From Oncomelania hupensis (taxonomy: Eukaryota > Mollusca > Gastropoda > Littorinimorpha > Pomatiopsidae), in NCBI GenBank assembly GCA_036898135.1, contig CM072511.1:23237631-23301630 (forward strand): a DNA stretch of 64,000 bases, in the 5' to 3' direction. Position 1 is the stretch's first letter; each line of letters begins with the position of its first letter. Positions 44,130-55,800 of this stretch are shown here, piece after piece. The notes below the pieces were generated by a model. The model did not search any database, had not been told where the DNA came from, and saw only the letters and a list, made by a program, of their open reading frames with translations. Both the position numbers and the translations under genes were made by a program.

Positions 44130-44517
44130 GATTCTGTTGTTTTTCGCCGACCAGCTACAAAGCTGCAATGAAGATTCCTATACCATCGCGGTTTTGTGGT
44201 TTCGTGTCCCCAATCAGCAAATTGACCTCACACCTGTTGCCGGCGGTATCCAGAAATTGTGCGGAGCTAAAGCCACATCTGTCGACTTCTGGGCTAGCAT
44301 GGAATATGATAATTATTTTGCTCCTTGTAAGTGCTGTGTAACTTCACATCCTTGTCAGTCAAACAGAACCTGGTTAACACTGCTTAAATGTCTAAAACAG
44401 TACAACCGTTTCCTTACATGTTCAGTTGAAGATGATGGTACGTGTGACTACAACCGATGTGTTTTAACAAATGGACCGTGGCCGAGTTTGAATAAAAGCA
44501 CCCTGAAAACAAGATAA
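44130..44517 (+). CDS. Candidate 3'-terminal exon of a cysteine-rich host protein
   Basis: A plausible splice acceptor (TTTTGAATTTCTTGCAG, ending 44129) opens into an uninterrupted frame of about 129 codons ending at TAA 44515-44517. The first base completes a split codon (phase 2). The protein includes FFADQLQSCNEDSYTIAVLW, DLTPVAGGIQKLCG, NYFAPCKCCVTSHPC, WLTLLKCLKQYNRFL and CSVEDDGTCDYNRC. Ten or more cysteines and balanced composition suggest an extracellular domain. I do not recognise the family. An AATAAA falls inside the frame at 44491-44496. A (CT)n tract follows at once, and I found no upstream exon. It could equally be an orphaned exon or chance. Confidence 0.4.
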
Positions 44518-44519
44518 GG

Positions 44520-44587
<68 letters not shown>

Positions 44588-44607
44588 CTCTCTCTCTCTT
44601 TCTTACT
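44520..44607. repeat. (CT)n microsatellite
   Basis: About 80 bp of CT immediately upstream of repeat D copy 3. Confidence 0.95.
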
Positions 44608-45195
44608 CTCTCGCTGTCCCCCGTGGGGGGTGCCGGAGGTTTCAGTATAAATAGTATCCCCACTTGCTGGAAATGTAGTGCTTTAAATTCCCACTGTCGC
44701 TGTCGTTCTTCTTTGTTCTTTCTCATTACTACTCTGTTCTATCTTCTTCTTCGCTAGACCAGTCACCTACCTTTTTTCTTGAAAACTTTTCCGGGACAAA
44801 ACTCCTCATTTGTGTGTGAGGTCTGTTGGATCAGCTTGAAAATATTGGACGCTTTCTGCCAAATGGTCACTGGGGCTTCCTATGATGTTATTATTTGGCA
44901 ATGTAGGCATTTTACATGTAGATGTTTTGTTGATATTTTATAATGATGTTTGTATTCTATTTTGTTTTTTGTAAACGGGGGTTCCATAAATTAGAGTATA
45001 GCCTCAGCGTCCCCTGCGTGGGATGCCTTTTTTGTAAAGTGACCGGCTGGTGAAGTGCCTTCAGTGTTACCACTAGGGTTGTTTCGGCAGATTTGTTATG
45101 CGGATTAGGGGTGTGTCCTCTTTCAGCGAAGTTTTGGTCTTTATTTTGGGTTCCTGTTTTGGCTCTTTGCAGTCCGCTCGACCCTGTAAGCAATG
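44608..45195 (+). mobile_element. Repeat D, copy 3
   Basis: Runs from GGTGCCGGAGGTTTCAGTAT through TTGGATCAGCTTG, CCTATGATGTTATTATTTGG and CCCCTGCGTGGGATGCC to a diverged 3' end (GTCCGCTCGACCCTGTAAGC) that leads into another (CT)n. Uninterrupted, unlike copy 2. Confidence 0.7.
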
Positions 45196-45203
45196 AATAA
45201 CTA

Positions 45204-45209
45204 ACTCTT

Positions 45210-45294
<85 letters not shown>

Positions 45295-45335
45295 GTCTCT
45301 CCGCGCCCCATCCCCCCCTCTCTCTCTCTCTCTCG
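45204..45335. repeat. (CT)n microsatellite
   Basis: CT array to about 45290 with a further short CT run at 45318-45334. Confidence 0.95.
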
Positions 45336-45528
45336 ATCTCTGCGCGTCAATAGCATTGGACCGCTTGATTTGGTATTCTGTCGCTTGTTTTTGTTAGTTA
45401 GTTAGTTAAATAGATTAACGTCCCCGGACACATAAGCGTATAGGGGACGAATGACTCTTCGCTAGTTTTTGTTGAGATAGTAAAGTATTGGTATTCAGTA
45501 AAGTATTGGTTTTTATCGGACAATAAAG

Positions 45529-45580
45529 TTGTATTGTATTGTATTGTATTGTATTGTATTGTATTGTATTGTATTGTATT
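45529..45580 (+). repeat. (TGTAT)n pentanucleotide after an AATAAAG end
   Basis: About ten TGTAT units follow GGACAATAAAGT. A similar junction (AATAATAAAGATGTATTC then TGTATTGTATTG) lies at 58868-58905. This looks like the 3' end and tail of a retroposon whose body I cannot recognise. Confidence 0.65.
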
Positions 45581-45659
45581 TTGGTTTAATGCTCAAGGCA
45601 TCTGATTATAGTATCATTACATAAGAAGATTAACAGCTTTTTTTTTAGTATTAAAAAAA

Positions 45660-46135
45660 TCTTTAAAAATATGACGTCACGATAATTACGTCACTTACTT
45701 TGCATAAGTTTGGTTTTACATTGGAGGCATAGGTAAGTCTTAAGTTTATACCAAATTTGAACCAATTCCCTGCAGTAGTTTGAAAGGAAATAGGAAAGAA
45801 AAAAAACACCAACAAATTATGTAATTATGATGACGTTACACAATGACGTCGCTCAATATAACATAGTTTTGTTTAAAACTCAATGCAGCTCTACACGCTA
45901 ATTACAAACAAAGTTTAAAATAATTTTTAAAAATATATTTCAAATTGTTCTCCTTAAAAACATGACGTCACGATAATTACATCGCTCGATTTGCACAAGT
46001 TTGGTTTTACCTTGGATGTATACGTAAAGTCTAAGTTTAAATCAAATTTGAACTAACTCCCTTCATTTTGGGAGTAAATGGGATTAGGAAAAAAACACCA
46101 AATGATGACGTCCCATGATATCACTCAATATGTAT
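45660..46135 (+). repeat. Tandem duplication of a TGACGTCA-containing unit
   Basis: Two diverged units of about 290 bp. Each starts ATGACGTCACGATAATTAC and includes CAAGTTTGGTTTTACCTTGG, AAATTTGAAC, AAAAAACACCAA and ATGATGACGT. Palindromic TGACGTCA is the CRE core, but no regulatory role is shown. Confidence 0.65.
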
Positions 46136-46768
46136 ACATTTTTGTCATCTTGGTAGGGATCATTATGTTCTAACTACTGTACCTACCAAGTTTCAAAGAA
46201 ATTCGTCTATTAGTTTCAGAAAAAAGTGACTGCCGAACGGTCGGACGGACAAAGCCCCAAACAGTAGTTCCCGGGAACTCGCTCACTAATACATAAAAAA
46301 GTAAGAAGACCATGTTTAGATTGAGAACTATTTATTATTCTGTTTTAAGCTTCGTTATTTGCTTTGCATTAGAATGAAAAGGATGCGCTCAGACCTTCAT
46401 CTTTGAAGGGAGACCGGTCTCTAGGAGGGAAATGATGGTCGCGATTGACTTGAAGAAGGAAAGTGTTCGGGGGGCAGAGATGTTGGTCTAATGGAATGAA
46501 TAGGGATGGAAAACAAGGATTGGACGCCGGATTTGAGGTTGAGGGCCAGTCAGACAGAGAGCAGTCAATACGTCCCACGACCCTCTCTTGCACACAGAGT
46601 ATCAGAAAAACGCTGATTTGGGGGCAAAGGTAACGTTTTTATTATAAAGGCCGATGGGTCCGACGAATTGAAAATTAATATCCTGTATTATAATCCCTTC
46701 ACCTGCGCTCTATGATACTCTTTGATAACAAGGCATGCAACTGCTTGGCTCGCTAGGCTGTGAGGTGT
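46136..46768. other. No recognisable gene
   Basis: Contains a CCAAGTTTCAAAGAAATTCG...CGGACGGAC phrase like the diffuse repeats. Otherwise nothing recognised. Confidence 0.4.
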
Positions 46769-46773
46769 GTGGC
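46769..46773. repeat. Target-site duplication GTGGC (left)
   Basis: Repeated at 58681-58685 after the other LTR. Confidence 0.9.
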
Positions 46774-48298
46774 TGTCACGAACTGGCTAGTTTTAACTCT
46801 GCTCATTGACTATTTAGCCATGTGTAGTCTTTGTAACAGTAGAGAGTCAGTAGATTACACAGCAGCAATTAAAGGCCACACACAGCGAGCTAGCCACACA
46901 CAACGCAGTGAGTCAGCACTTGAGCTTTGAATCTGACCATTTAAACCAATCAGAGCAGGCCAAGCGGGTAGAGCAGTTTGAATGTGTCAGAGCCTAAGAC
47001 AGTTTGAATCAGTCGTGTGTGAGACGAGGAAGAAGTAACATCTAACCAGCAGCTAGTAGAGAAATCTCTTCACTCATAGACCAGGAAGCAGGACTTTAGA
47101 ATCTTAGAGTTCTATCAAGTCACCACGGGCCTGAACTTGTCAAACAGGTAAATGAACACCCTTCTGTTTCATCGTGATATATTTATATTATTGTGGAAAT
47201 TATGTTTGTGGAATTTGCTATGCATAAATGTGAATTATTAATCCGAATTTGCCGTACCACGTGGAAGAGCCGACCACGAGCCGAAACACGACCGGTTGCG
47301 CCGCCATGTTGCATACCATACGGAACCACTGTTGTTTGACTTATATGTATGTTTGCAGACCAGTGGCTGTACCACTGAATGTTTATAATATTATTAATTC
47401 TGTATGTGTATAGTTAGACACGATTGATATTTATGTATGTATAGGAATTTAGAGTGAGATTCCAGTGGACCCCGGAAGTAGCAGAATGTTCGTCGCTTAT
47501 GTATAGAGATGTGGAGCTATCACTGAGGGCTACTTTGGCTTTCAGTGAGACGCTCTGCACAAACCGATTACTCAGGGTTGTGCAGAATTTCGTCTCTTAT
47601 ATTACAGACGAGCAGGCGAGCTATCCCGAGCTATCCTGTGCACCCCACTCCACAGAAACGACTAGTTGGTTGAGGAGACTCTACCGCACAAGTCGGAAAG
47701 AGCTACCCGGTAAAACACCCTGTCAGACCCCACAGCGTGGCAAGGGAACCCAACTACTCAACGACACAGGTGGACCAGAAGCTACCTCACAGAAGGACTT
47801 CGCACGCTCCATCTAGCAGTTAAGTGCAAAAACGAAGGTGCACTTAAACTGATCATAACAGGACCACAGTAGTCCAACTCTTCAGAAACTGTATATCGGA
47901 CCACAGTAGTCCAAATCTACATGAGAACTTATAGCAAGTGCCCGAGGAAGATATAACAGCTGCCTAGACTATCAGCGATCGAACTATTAGCAGTGACTGA
48001 GACTTTTTAAGTTAGATTAGTACTTAGAGAATCGTGTATAGAGTAGAAGAAATAAATGTGTGATTTTAACTGTTATCAAGTGGCTGGTCTACATATGATT
48101 CATAGCCGTGTGAAAGCTAGTGTGACAGTAATATTTTACCATTTTTCTATCTATCTCTGTACCCCAACCTTAACACAGAACGAGCTAAACAAATAAATTT
48201 ATTAAAGTAAGTCATAGGGTGACTTACTAGCAGTTCCCACCGAATAAACGTGAGGGTCCATAATTCCATTGTGCAGAGCCCATAAACCCCACGTGACA
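46774..48298 (+). repeat. Element 2 5' LTR
   Basis: TGTCACGAACTGG...CCACGTGACA. Contains AATAAA at 48051-48056, a strong splice-donor-like CAG|GTAAAT at 47147/47148, acceptor-like sites TTTGCAG (47358) and TATAG (47444), and an open frame from about 47454 to 47816 (first ATG 47499). These sub-features recur in the 3' LTR. Confidence 0.96.
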
Positions 48299-48305
48299 CT
48301 TTAAT

Positions 48306-48324
48306 TGGCGAGCCTGCCAGGATC
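48306..48324 (+). promoter_or_regulatory. Element 2 primer-binding site
   Basis: TGGCGAGCCTGCCAGGATC begins 7 bp after the 5' LTR. It starts with TGG as expected for pairing to a tRNA CCA end. I cannot name the tRNA, and it differs from the tRNA-Leu site of element 1. Confidence 0.6.
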
Positions 48325-48663
48325 TGTGTATAATAGGAATTGAGTATAACCGGATCTAGGTACAATAAAATTAGATAACAGCAGTAGTAGAATAACTTAG
48401 AATAGTGGTAACAGAGACTGATCAGTTGTGGTGCACTATTCTTTAGTTAAAAACTTTTTTGCTTCAAATATTTTTGTGCCTGTATGTTGCATTGTTCTTT
48501 TGCAGGTTTTGCTTAAGCAACTGTTGTATGCCATTTGACTCTTGGTTTATTCTATTATTGATTGCGAATTTTATGGTCTTTGCATTGTTTTTATTGAATT
48601 GCAATATTGCTAGTGTTTTGGTATTCCACTTGATTCAGAGGGTGTTCATAGACACGTTTGGCA

Positions 48664-51600
48664 ATGTCGGACCCAGTGGCCTTGAGATTGCGTTTCAAGG
48701 AATTAGGAGAATCTTTACACTTAGCAGGGGGAGACCTAATGGCGTATATCAATGCAGAGGTAGAGAAACAGGAGGCTAAGGCAGAGAGAGCAGCAGAGAG
48801 AGAGGCGAAGAAACTCGAAGCGGCAGAGGGAGCCGCAGAGAGAGAACAGAAAAAAGCAGAGTTAGAAGCAGCAAGAGAGCAGAAGAAATTAGAGCTAGAA
48901 GCAGAACAGAAGAAGGTAGCAGCAGAGAGAGATGCAGAAGTCAGGAGATGGGAGTATGAGCGGGCAGAAAAAGAAAAAGAAAGACAGCATGAGTTAGAGC
49001 TAAGAAGATTAGGATCAGGAGCTTCAAGTTCTTCCTCAACCCCTCCCCACTCAGATCAGCTAGAGGTAGCCCCCAACCCCGTACAAGGAATGTCATTTCC
49101 ACTGGGAACATTCAATGAGAGAGAAGAAGGTCTAGATCTCTATCTGACTAGGTTTGAGCGTCTAGCAACAGAGTACAAACTAGATCCCACTCATTGGTCT
49201 TTTAAGCTTAGTCAAGGGCTTAGAGGAAAGGCTTATGACATCTACAGTAAGCTACCGACTGACAGAGTGACTGACTATCACAAAGTAAAAGAGGCACTCC
49301 TAACGGGATTCGAACTAACAGGAGCATGCTACCGGCAAAAGTTCCGCACCAATCGGAGAGTGAAAGGAGAGAGCTATGCGCAGTTCGCGGATCGGTTGTC
49401 CACAACGCTGGATAAGTGGATTAGCCAGTCAGCCACGGCAAAGACGTATGATGGACTGACAGAACTGTTAGTATGGGAACAGCTACGGGAAACCATGACC
49501 CCCGAGCTGAGAACATTCTCAGTAGAGCAGGGCGCGGAAAGACTGGAGGATCTGGTCAAGGTCGCAGATAGGTACGTGGCCGCACACGGAGAAGCCAAGA
49601 GCTTCAGGCGAGACCTAAAGCCTAACGGGAAAGAGACACAGAAACGAAGCCCTAACCGGGAAGAGCGCACCGCGAATAAGCCGAATAACCCCAGACCGGG
49701 GCAAAATAAAGGACCCAACACGGAATTCGGGAAAAGAGGTCCCGCAGAACAGAGACGGTATTGTTCGTTCTGCAACAGAAACAATCACTCCACCGCAGAA
49801 TGTTTCAAGTTGGCCGCCCAACGTAGGGAAGAGCGCGAAAGCCGGCCAGCGCACAGAGTTCTAACTCAAAGCAGCGGTAACGAGCCACACACAATCGGAG
49901 ATCACCCATCGGTGACAGACACAGTCAAGGTCAACGGTAAAGAAGCGAACTGTCTGTATGACACAGGTCTATCATACGACGCGATAGTTAGCGAATCTCT
50001 TGTATCGCGCGCGGACTTGACAGACAAGACAGTCGACTTACAAGGAGCAGACTTGACGAAACCGACGACTACTTGCCCAATAGCTTGGATCGAAGTAGAG
50101 AGTAGGTACGTCACAGGACGAATCCAAGCAGCTGTTTTACAGAAACCCCTGTATGATCTAGTGCTAGGTTGTAGGTATGTGTTCTTAGGCACGCCCCCTA
50201 AAACTGTAGAGATAGCTGCAGTGCAAACCAGGGCCCAAGCTAAAACCCAACCACCCCAGCCCGAGTTCGCTCCGAATCCAGGACTCGAAGAGATCAAAAC
50301 AGCACAGAAAGAAGACACCTCGATAGCGAAGTGCTTCCAGAAGCTACCCAAGGCGCACACACCCCCGCACAAGGGAGACTTCTACATGGAAGAGGGAGTT
50401 CTACATCGACAAGGAGATGGAGATCACACCCAACTAGTACTACCAGCCACCCTTCGAGCCCAAGTACTAGAATTAGGCCACAGCATGCCACTCAGCGGAC
50501 ACATGGGAATTGGAGCCACAGTGCAGAGAATCAGCGCACACTACTATTGGCCACGAATCACGGAGGATGTCAAGCGCTACGTGAAATCTTGCCACCAATG
50601 TCAACGATATTCCCCGCGACATCACACCGTACCAGTTACCTTAGGACCATCGGTAGGAGTCGGCGTGCCATTCCAGCAAGTCTCAGTAGACATAGTAGGA
50701 CCACTGCCCATGACCAAGAAGCGGAACAGATTTCTACTCACACTCGTCGACGCATGTACGATGTGGTGCGAAGCAGTCCCGTTGCCAGCGATCGACACCA
50801 AGAAGATCGCAGATGCACTCATCGCCATCTTTACCAGAGTCGGATTCCCGGACAGCATTAGAACGGACAACGGATCTCAGTTCACCGGCCGCCTGGTGCA
50901 AGACGTGTTCGCGTTGATACAAGTTCATCACATTCGCACACCACCATACCACCCAGCCAGCAACGGACAAGTAGAAAGACTGAATGGAACCCTCCTCACC
51001 ATACTCAGGAAAGTCGCCGACGACAATCCAGAAGCGTGGGACACCTACGTGAATGCGGCACTGTTCGCATACCGAGAAACGCCCCATGCAGCCACAGGCT
51101 ACACCCCGTCAACATTGCTATTCGGCAGACCTCTAGCAGGACCGCTGGAAGCCCTACGCAGAAGTTGGACGGAGGCCAAGATAGACGACACACCCAGAGG
51201 TGCCACCAAGTACGTCGCAGACCTGCAGGAAACCCTCAAAGCAACGTGGAGGAAAGCTGGTGAAGCACTGAAGAAGGCAAGAGCCCGTCAGGCGAAGTAC
51301 TACAACCGCCACGCGAAAGACAGAGAACTGCAAGTCGGCGATCAAGTGCTACTCTTACTTCCAAGTGGAACCAACAAGCTGGACATCGCTTGGAGAGGAC
51401 CGTACCGGGTGACTGCCAAGAAATCCAAGACAGTCTACCAAGTAGAGGTGAACGGGAGAGCCCGATACCACCACATCAATCTCCTTAAGAAGTATACGGA
51501 CAGACCAGCGACCCCCAGCACTCACAACTTGTTAGCCATCGCCATCGCGGAAGAAGGAGAAAGCATGGAGACCAATGCAGTAGAGTACCCCCTGCACTCC

Positions 51601-52857
51601 AAAGAAACCCACAAAGACGTGATACTCAACGGAGACCTAGCCGCTAAACAGCAACAGCAAGTACTACAGGTCATTCGACAACATCAGAATGTGCTCACAG
51701 ACCGACCAGGGAGGACAGACCTCATCGAAGTAACCTTAACGGTGACCGACCCAACACCCGTCCGCCAGAAGCTCTACCCGATGCCACTGTCACAGCAGCG
51801 AGCCATCAAGGAAGAGATAGACACCTTACTGGCAGCCGGAATCATCTCAGAGTCTACTTCACCCTACAGCGCGGGCACGGTATTGTTGCGAAAACCCAAC
51901 GGAGAGCATCGACTGTGCATCGACTTCAGACTCCTGAATGCGGTAACGCAGTTCCAGCCAGAGCCACTCCCGGACCAGACCGACCTATTTGCCAAGCTAC
52001 AGCGAGCAAAGTACTTCTCACGTATCGACCTCAGCAAAGGATACTATCAGATACCAGTACAACCACAAGTCCGAAAGTACCTAGCTTTCAGCACTATGGA
52101 AGGACACTTCGAGTTCAACGTGCTTCCATTCGGACTCCACAACGCACCCAGCATCTTCAGCGCCATGATGCGAAAACTCCTGGCACCCCTGAGCAGCGAG
52201 CACCTACATTCGTTTATGGACGACATCCTCATCGCAACACCTACGTGGGAGGAACATGTCACGCTCCTACAACAACTACTCGCCCGCCTCAGAGACACGG
52301 GATTGACGGCAAGACCCACCAAATGTCAGATCGGATTCACCGAGCTAGAATTTCTGGGACACACCATCAGTCAAGGAAGCCTGCGACCGGTAGAAAAGAC
52401 AGTGAAACGCCTACTCGACGCTCCTAGGCCCAAGACAAAGAAGGAAGTGCAGTCGTTTCTAGGACTCTGCGGCTTCTACCAGAAGTTCATCCCCAACTAC
52501 AACAGCATCGCCGTGCCACTGACAAATGGAACCCGGAAAATCGCCCCGGACAAAGTAGTTTGGACAGCGGAATGTGAGACAGCCTTCCAAACACTCAAGG
52601 ACAGAATGACATCGGCGCCAGTACTCCACCTACCCGATTTGACTCAGCCGTTCGTTCTTCGCACCGACGCAAGCGACTTAGGCCTCGGAGCAGTACTGCT
52701 ACAGCGCGACCCCAAGAATGCAGAGACGCTATTCCCTGTCGCCTACGCCAGCAGAAAATTGAGACCCGCCGAGACCCACTACGCCACGTCGGAGAAAGAA
52801 TGTCTTGGACTAGTCTGGGCCATACAGAAATTTCAACTCTACCTGTATGGGACCCAC
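48664..52857 (+). pseudogene. gag-pol: Element 2 Gag-Pol, portion upstream of the LINE
   Basis: Open from ATG 48664 (MSDPVALRLRF) for 1398 codons, then interrupted. Gag: charged coiled coil (residues about 25-120), capsid-like region (FNEREEGLDLYLTRFERL) to about 310, CCHC knuckle CSFCNRNNHSTAEC near 366. Protease: YDTGLS near 432. Integrase: HHCC from about 604, VSVDIVGP (675), RTDNGSQF (733), YHPASNGQVERLNG (769), GPY near 909. Reverse transcriptase: CIDFRLLN (1085), FMDD (1184). RNase H: LRTDASDLGLGA (1333), cut after LYLYGTH. Integrase again precedes RT. The start GESLHLAGGDLMAYI parallels GESLGFRDGALAHYV of element 1, a shared N-terminal Gag motif. No stop occurs before the insertion. 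Confidence 0.95.
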
Positions 52858-52859
52858 TT

Positions 52860-55800
52860 AATAATAATAATACAGTACATTTGTATCGCGCGGTACCTCG
52901 CAAACGGTAAGGAATGCGAGCTCGCCGCGCTTGACAACACACGTGCAATCACACACACACACACACACCTACACACCCACACCTACACACACACAGACAC
53001 ACACACACACACACAGAGAACAGGTATACACTTATCGAATGGTTAAATAATTACAGTAAAAACATAGCCATGCAAAGCAAAAGATAATATGAATACCAAG
53101 AACCGAGCCGGTGCCGCCACCATCCATGAACAGATGACGTGACTTGGTAAAAGATTACATATGGGGATGGAAGGGAGGGGGAGTGAAAATTACTGAGTTT
53201 GCGTGTTAAAAAGGTGGGTCTTTAATTGGCGCTTGAAGGAAGAAAGTGATGGAGCATGTCGGAGTTGCATCGGTAGTGAGTTCCAGGCAGTTGCAGCAGA
53301 GAAAGAGAAAGATCGTTCACCATAGGTCTTTGAGTGAACACGGGGGATAGAAAGCAGTCTTGTATCAGAAGAAGAGCGGAGTTGTCTTGCAGGAGAGTAG
53401 ACAGAGAGAAGGTCAGTAAAGTATGAAGGGGCAGAACCAGTGAAGAATTTGAAAACAATAGTTGAGAGCTTGTACAAGATGCGAGCTCGAACAGGGAGCC
53501 AATGAAGAGATCGGAGTAGAGGGGTGGCATGGTCTCGTTTTTTGGCTTTAAGAACAAGGCGGGCGGCAGAGTTTTGGACTTTCTGAAGTTTTTCAAGAAG
53601 GTAGAGAGGGGAGCCAGAGAGGAGAGAGTTGCAGTAGTCAAGTTTGGATAGAACAAATGCACAGACAAGAGTGTTGGTTGTTTCGGTTGTAAGATATTGT
53701 CGGATGGAGCTAATGCGGTGAATTTCGAAATAGGCAGAGCGGCATATGTTGGAAATGTGTTGGTCAAGTGACATGTCAGAAGACAGAATGAAACCTAAGT
53801 TGCGGGCATGGTCAGAAAATGAAATGGATGAGGTTCCTACTGTGATGCTATTTGGTAAATCAGATTTGTCTGATTTCTTTTTGATCAAGAGCGCTTCAGT
53901 TTTGTCATCATTGAGCTTTAGACGGTTTTCGGACATCCATTGTTTGACGTCAGTGATGCATGCCTGCATGGACTGGACGGAGGCGTGTGCCTGTGAAGAG
54001 CTGAAAGAGGTGTGGAGTTGTGTGTCGTCTGCAAATGACTGACTATTGACAGAGTGAGAATAGATGAGATCAGAGAGAGGCTTAGTGTACAGAATGAAGA
54101 GGACAGGACCGAGGACAGAACCTTGAGGGACACCAAAGGAGAGTGGGACAGACGAGGAAGAGTGTTCACCAATGACAACAGACTGAGACCTGTGAGAGAG
54201 GTAGGATTGAAACCAGGAGAGACAAGTTCCAGAGATTCCATAGAGAGTGGAGAGTCTTTGAAGGAGAATATTGTGGTCAATAGTGTCGAAAGCAGAAGAT
54301 AGGTCTAAGAGAGTGAGGAGGGACACATCGCCCACGTCCAGGCCACGCAGTATGTCATTTGTCACTTTGATGAGGGCGGTTTCTGTGCTATGGTTGGGGC
54401 GGTAAGCAGACTGTGATGGAGGAAGGAGGTTGTTTTCAGTGAGGTAAGAAAAGAGTTGCTGAAGGACTACTTTTTCCAAGACTTTAGAAAGAAAAGACAA
54501 GTTGGACACAGGTCTGTAGTTTTTGAGATTGTTTTGATCTAAAGATGGTTTCTTGAGCAAGGGCTTTACCACAGCAGATTTGAAAATAGAAGGGACGGTG
54601 CCAGATTGTAGGCTCGTGTTGATGATGGATGTGAGAGTAGGAAGCAGGACATCTAGGCATTCACGGAAAAGGGGGGTGGGTAGGGGATCAAGGGGGCAGC
54701 TGGTGGGTTTTGACTGCAAGATGATCTTTCGAAGATCATGCTCAGAAATGTGACAAAATGCAGAAAAGGAACAACTGACCTCGTCACCAGACATGGATGG
54801 CGCCGGCACCTGATCGAACTCGGCACGAATGTTGGTCACTTTCTTAACAAAGTAGTCACAGAATACGTCTGGGAGTTGTGAGAGTGGGTACATGGATGGC
54901 AGTGGGGATGACTTAATACGACCGCAGAGGCGGCCACAAACATCAAACAACTGCCTACTGCTCGAACTTTCGGCAATCTGGGAGCGGATAAAGACTGATT
55001 TGGCCTTATGAACAATGTTTGTAACAAGTCTCTTGGCGGCCGCGAAAATCTGTTTATGCACAGTAAGTCCTGTCTTTAGCCACTGCCGCTCAGCACGACG
55101 GCGCTGCTGCTTAGCGTACCGCAGTTGAACGCGAACGTCCGAATACCACGGCGCCGTTTTGTCTGCCTGAATGCGGCGGCGAGAGACCGGGGCGTGAGAG
55201 TCTAGGGCTGAGCGCAGGGAAGCGTCCAACTGCTCCACCGTAGAGATGGACGTAAGCGCGGCCACAAGGTCCTTCCTGAACGCCTCGCGGTCAAGGGCGC
55301 GCAAGCGGCGCACAGTCCTGTAGACGGCTGGCGATGACGGTCGCTGCGCTGACACGTCGCACATGACGCAGTAGTGGTCACTGGACAGGGAATGGGTGAC
55401 GGTGGTGGACGAGATGATGCCATCCTCAGGTCGGTGCATTACCCAGTCGAGAATGTTGCCACACTCGTGAGTAGGCTGGTCCACAGACTGGGTGAAGCGG
55501 AAGGTGTGCAGCATGTCGACGAGCTTGGCCGTACTGGGGTGGGTGGGCTTGTTGTAGTGGAAATTCACGTCGCCCAAGACTACGGGCACCCCAGCGAGAC
55601 CGTTGGCGAAGTCCAGAAGCTCATGGAAGTCCTCATAGAACATGGACACAGTAAGTTTGTTCTTAGCACTGGGAGGAGGGCGGTAGATGCAGAGGAGGTG
55701 AAGGGATTTCCTGGGGTGATTAGGCAGGGCCAGGGTAACATAGGCAGCCTCAAAGGACGGGTGGGGGAAAGGCAGGGTTGGAGTGAAGGACAGGTGGCTG

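Noticed and set aside
48658..48663. Start of element 2 gag-pol at TTG 48658
   Set aside because: An ATG in good position follows at 48664.
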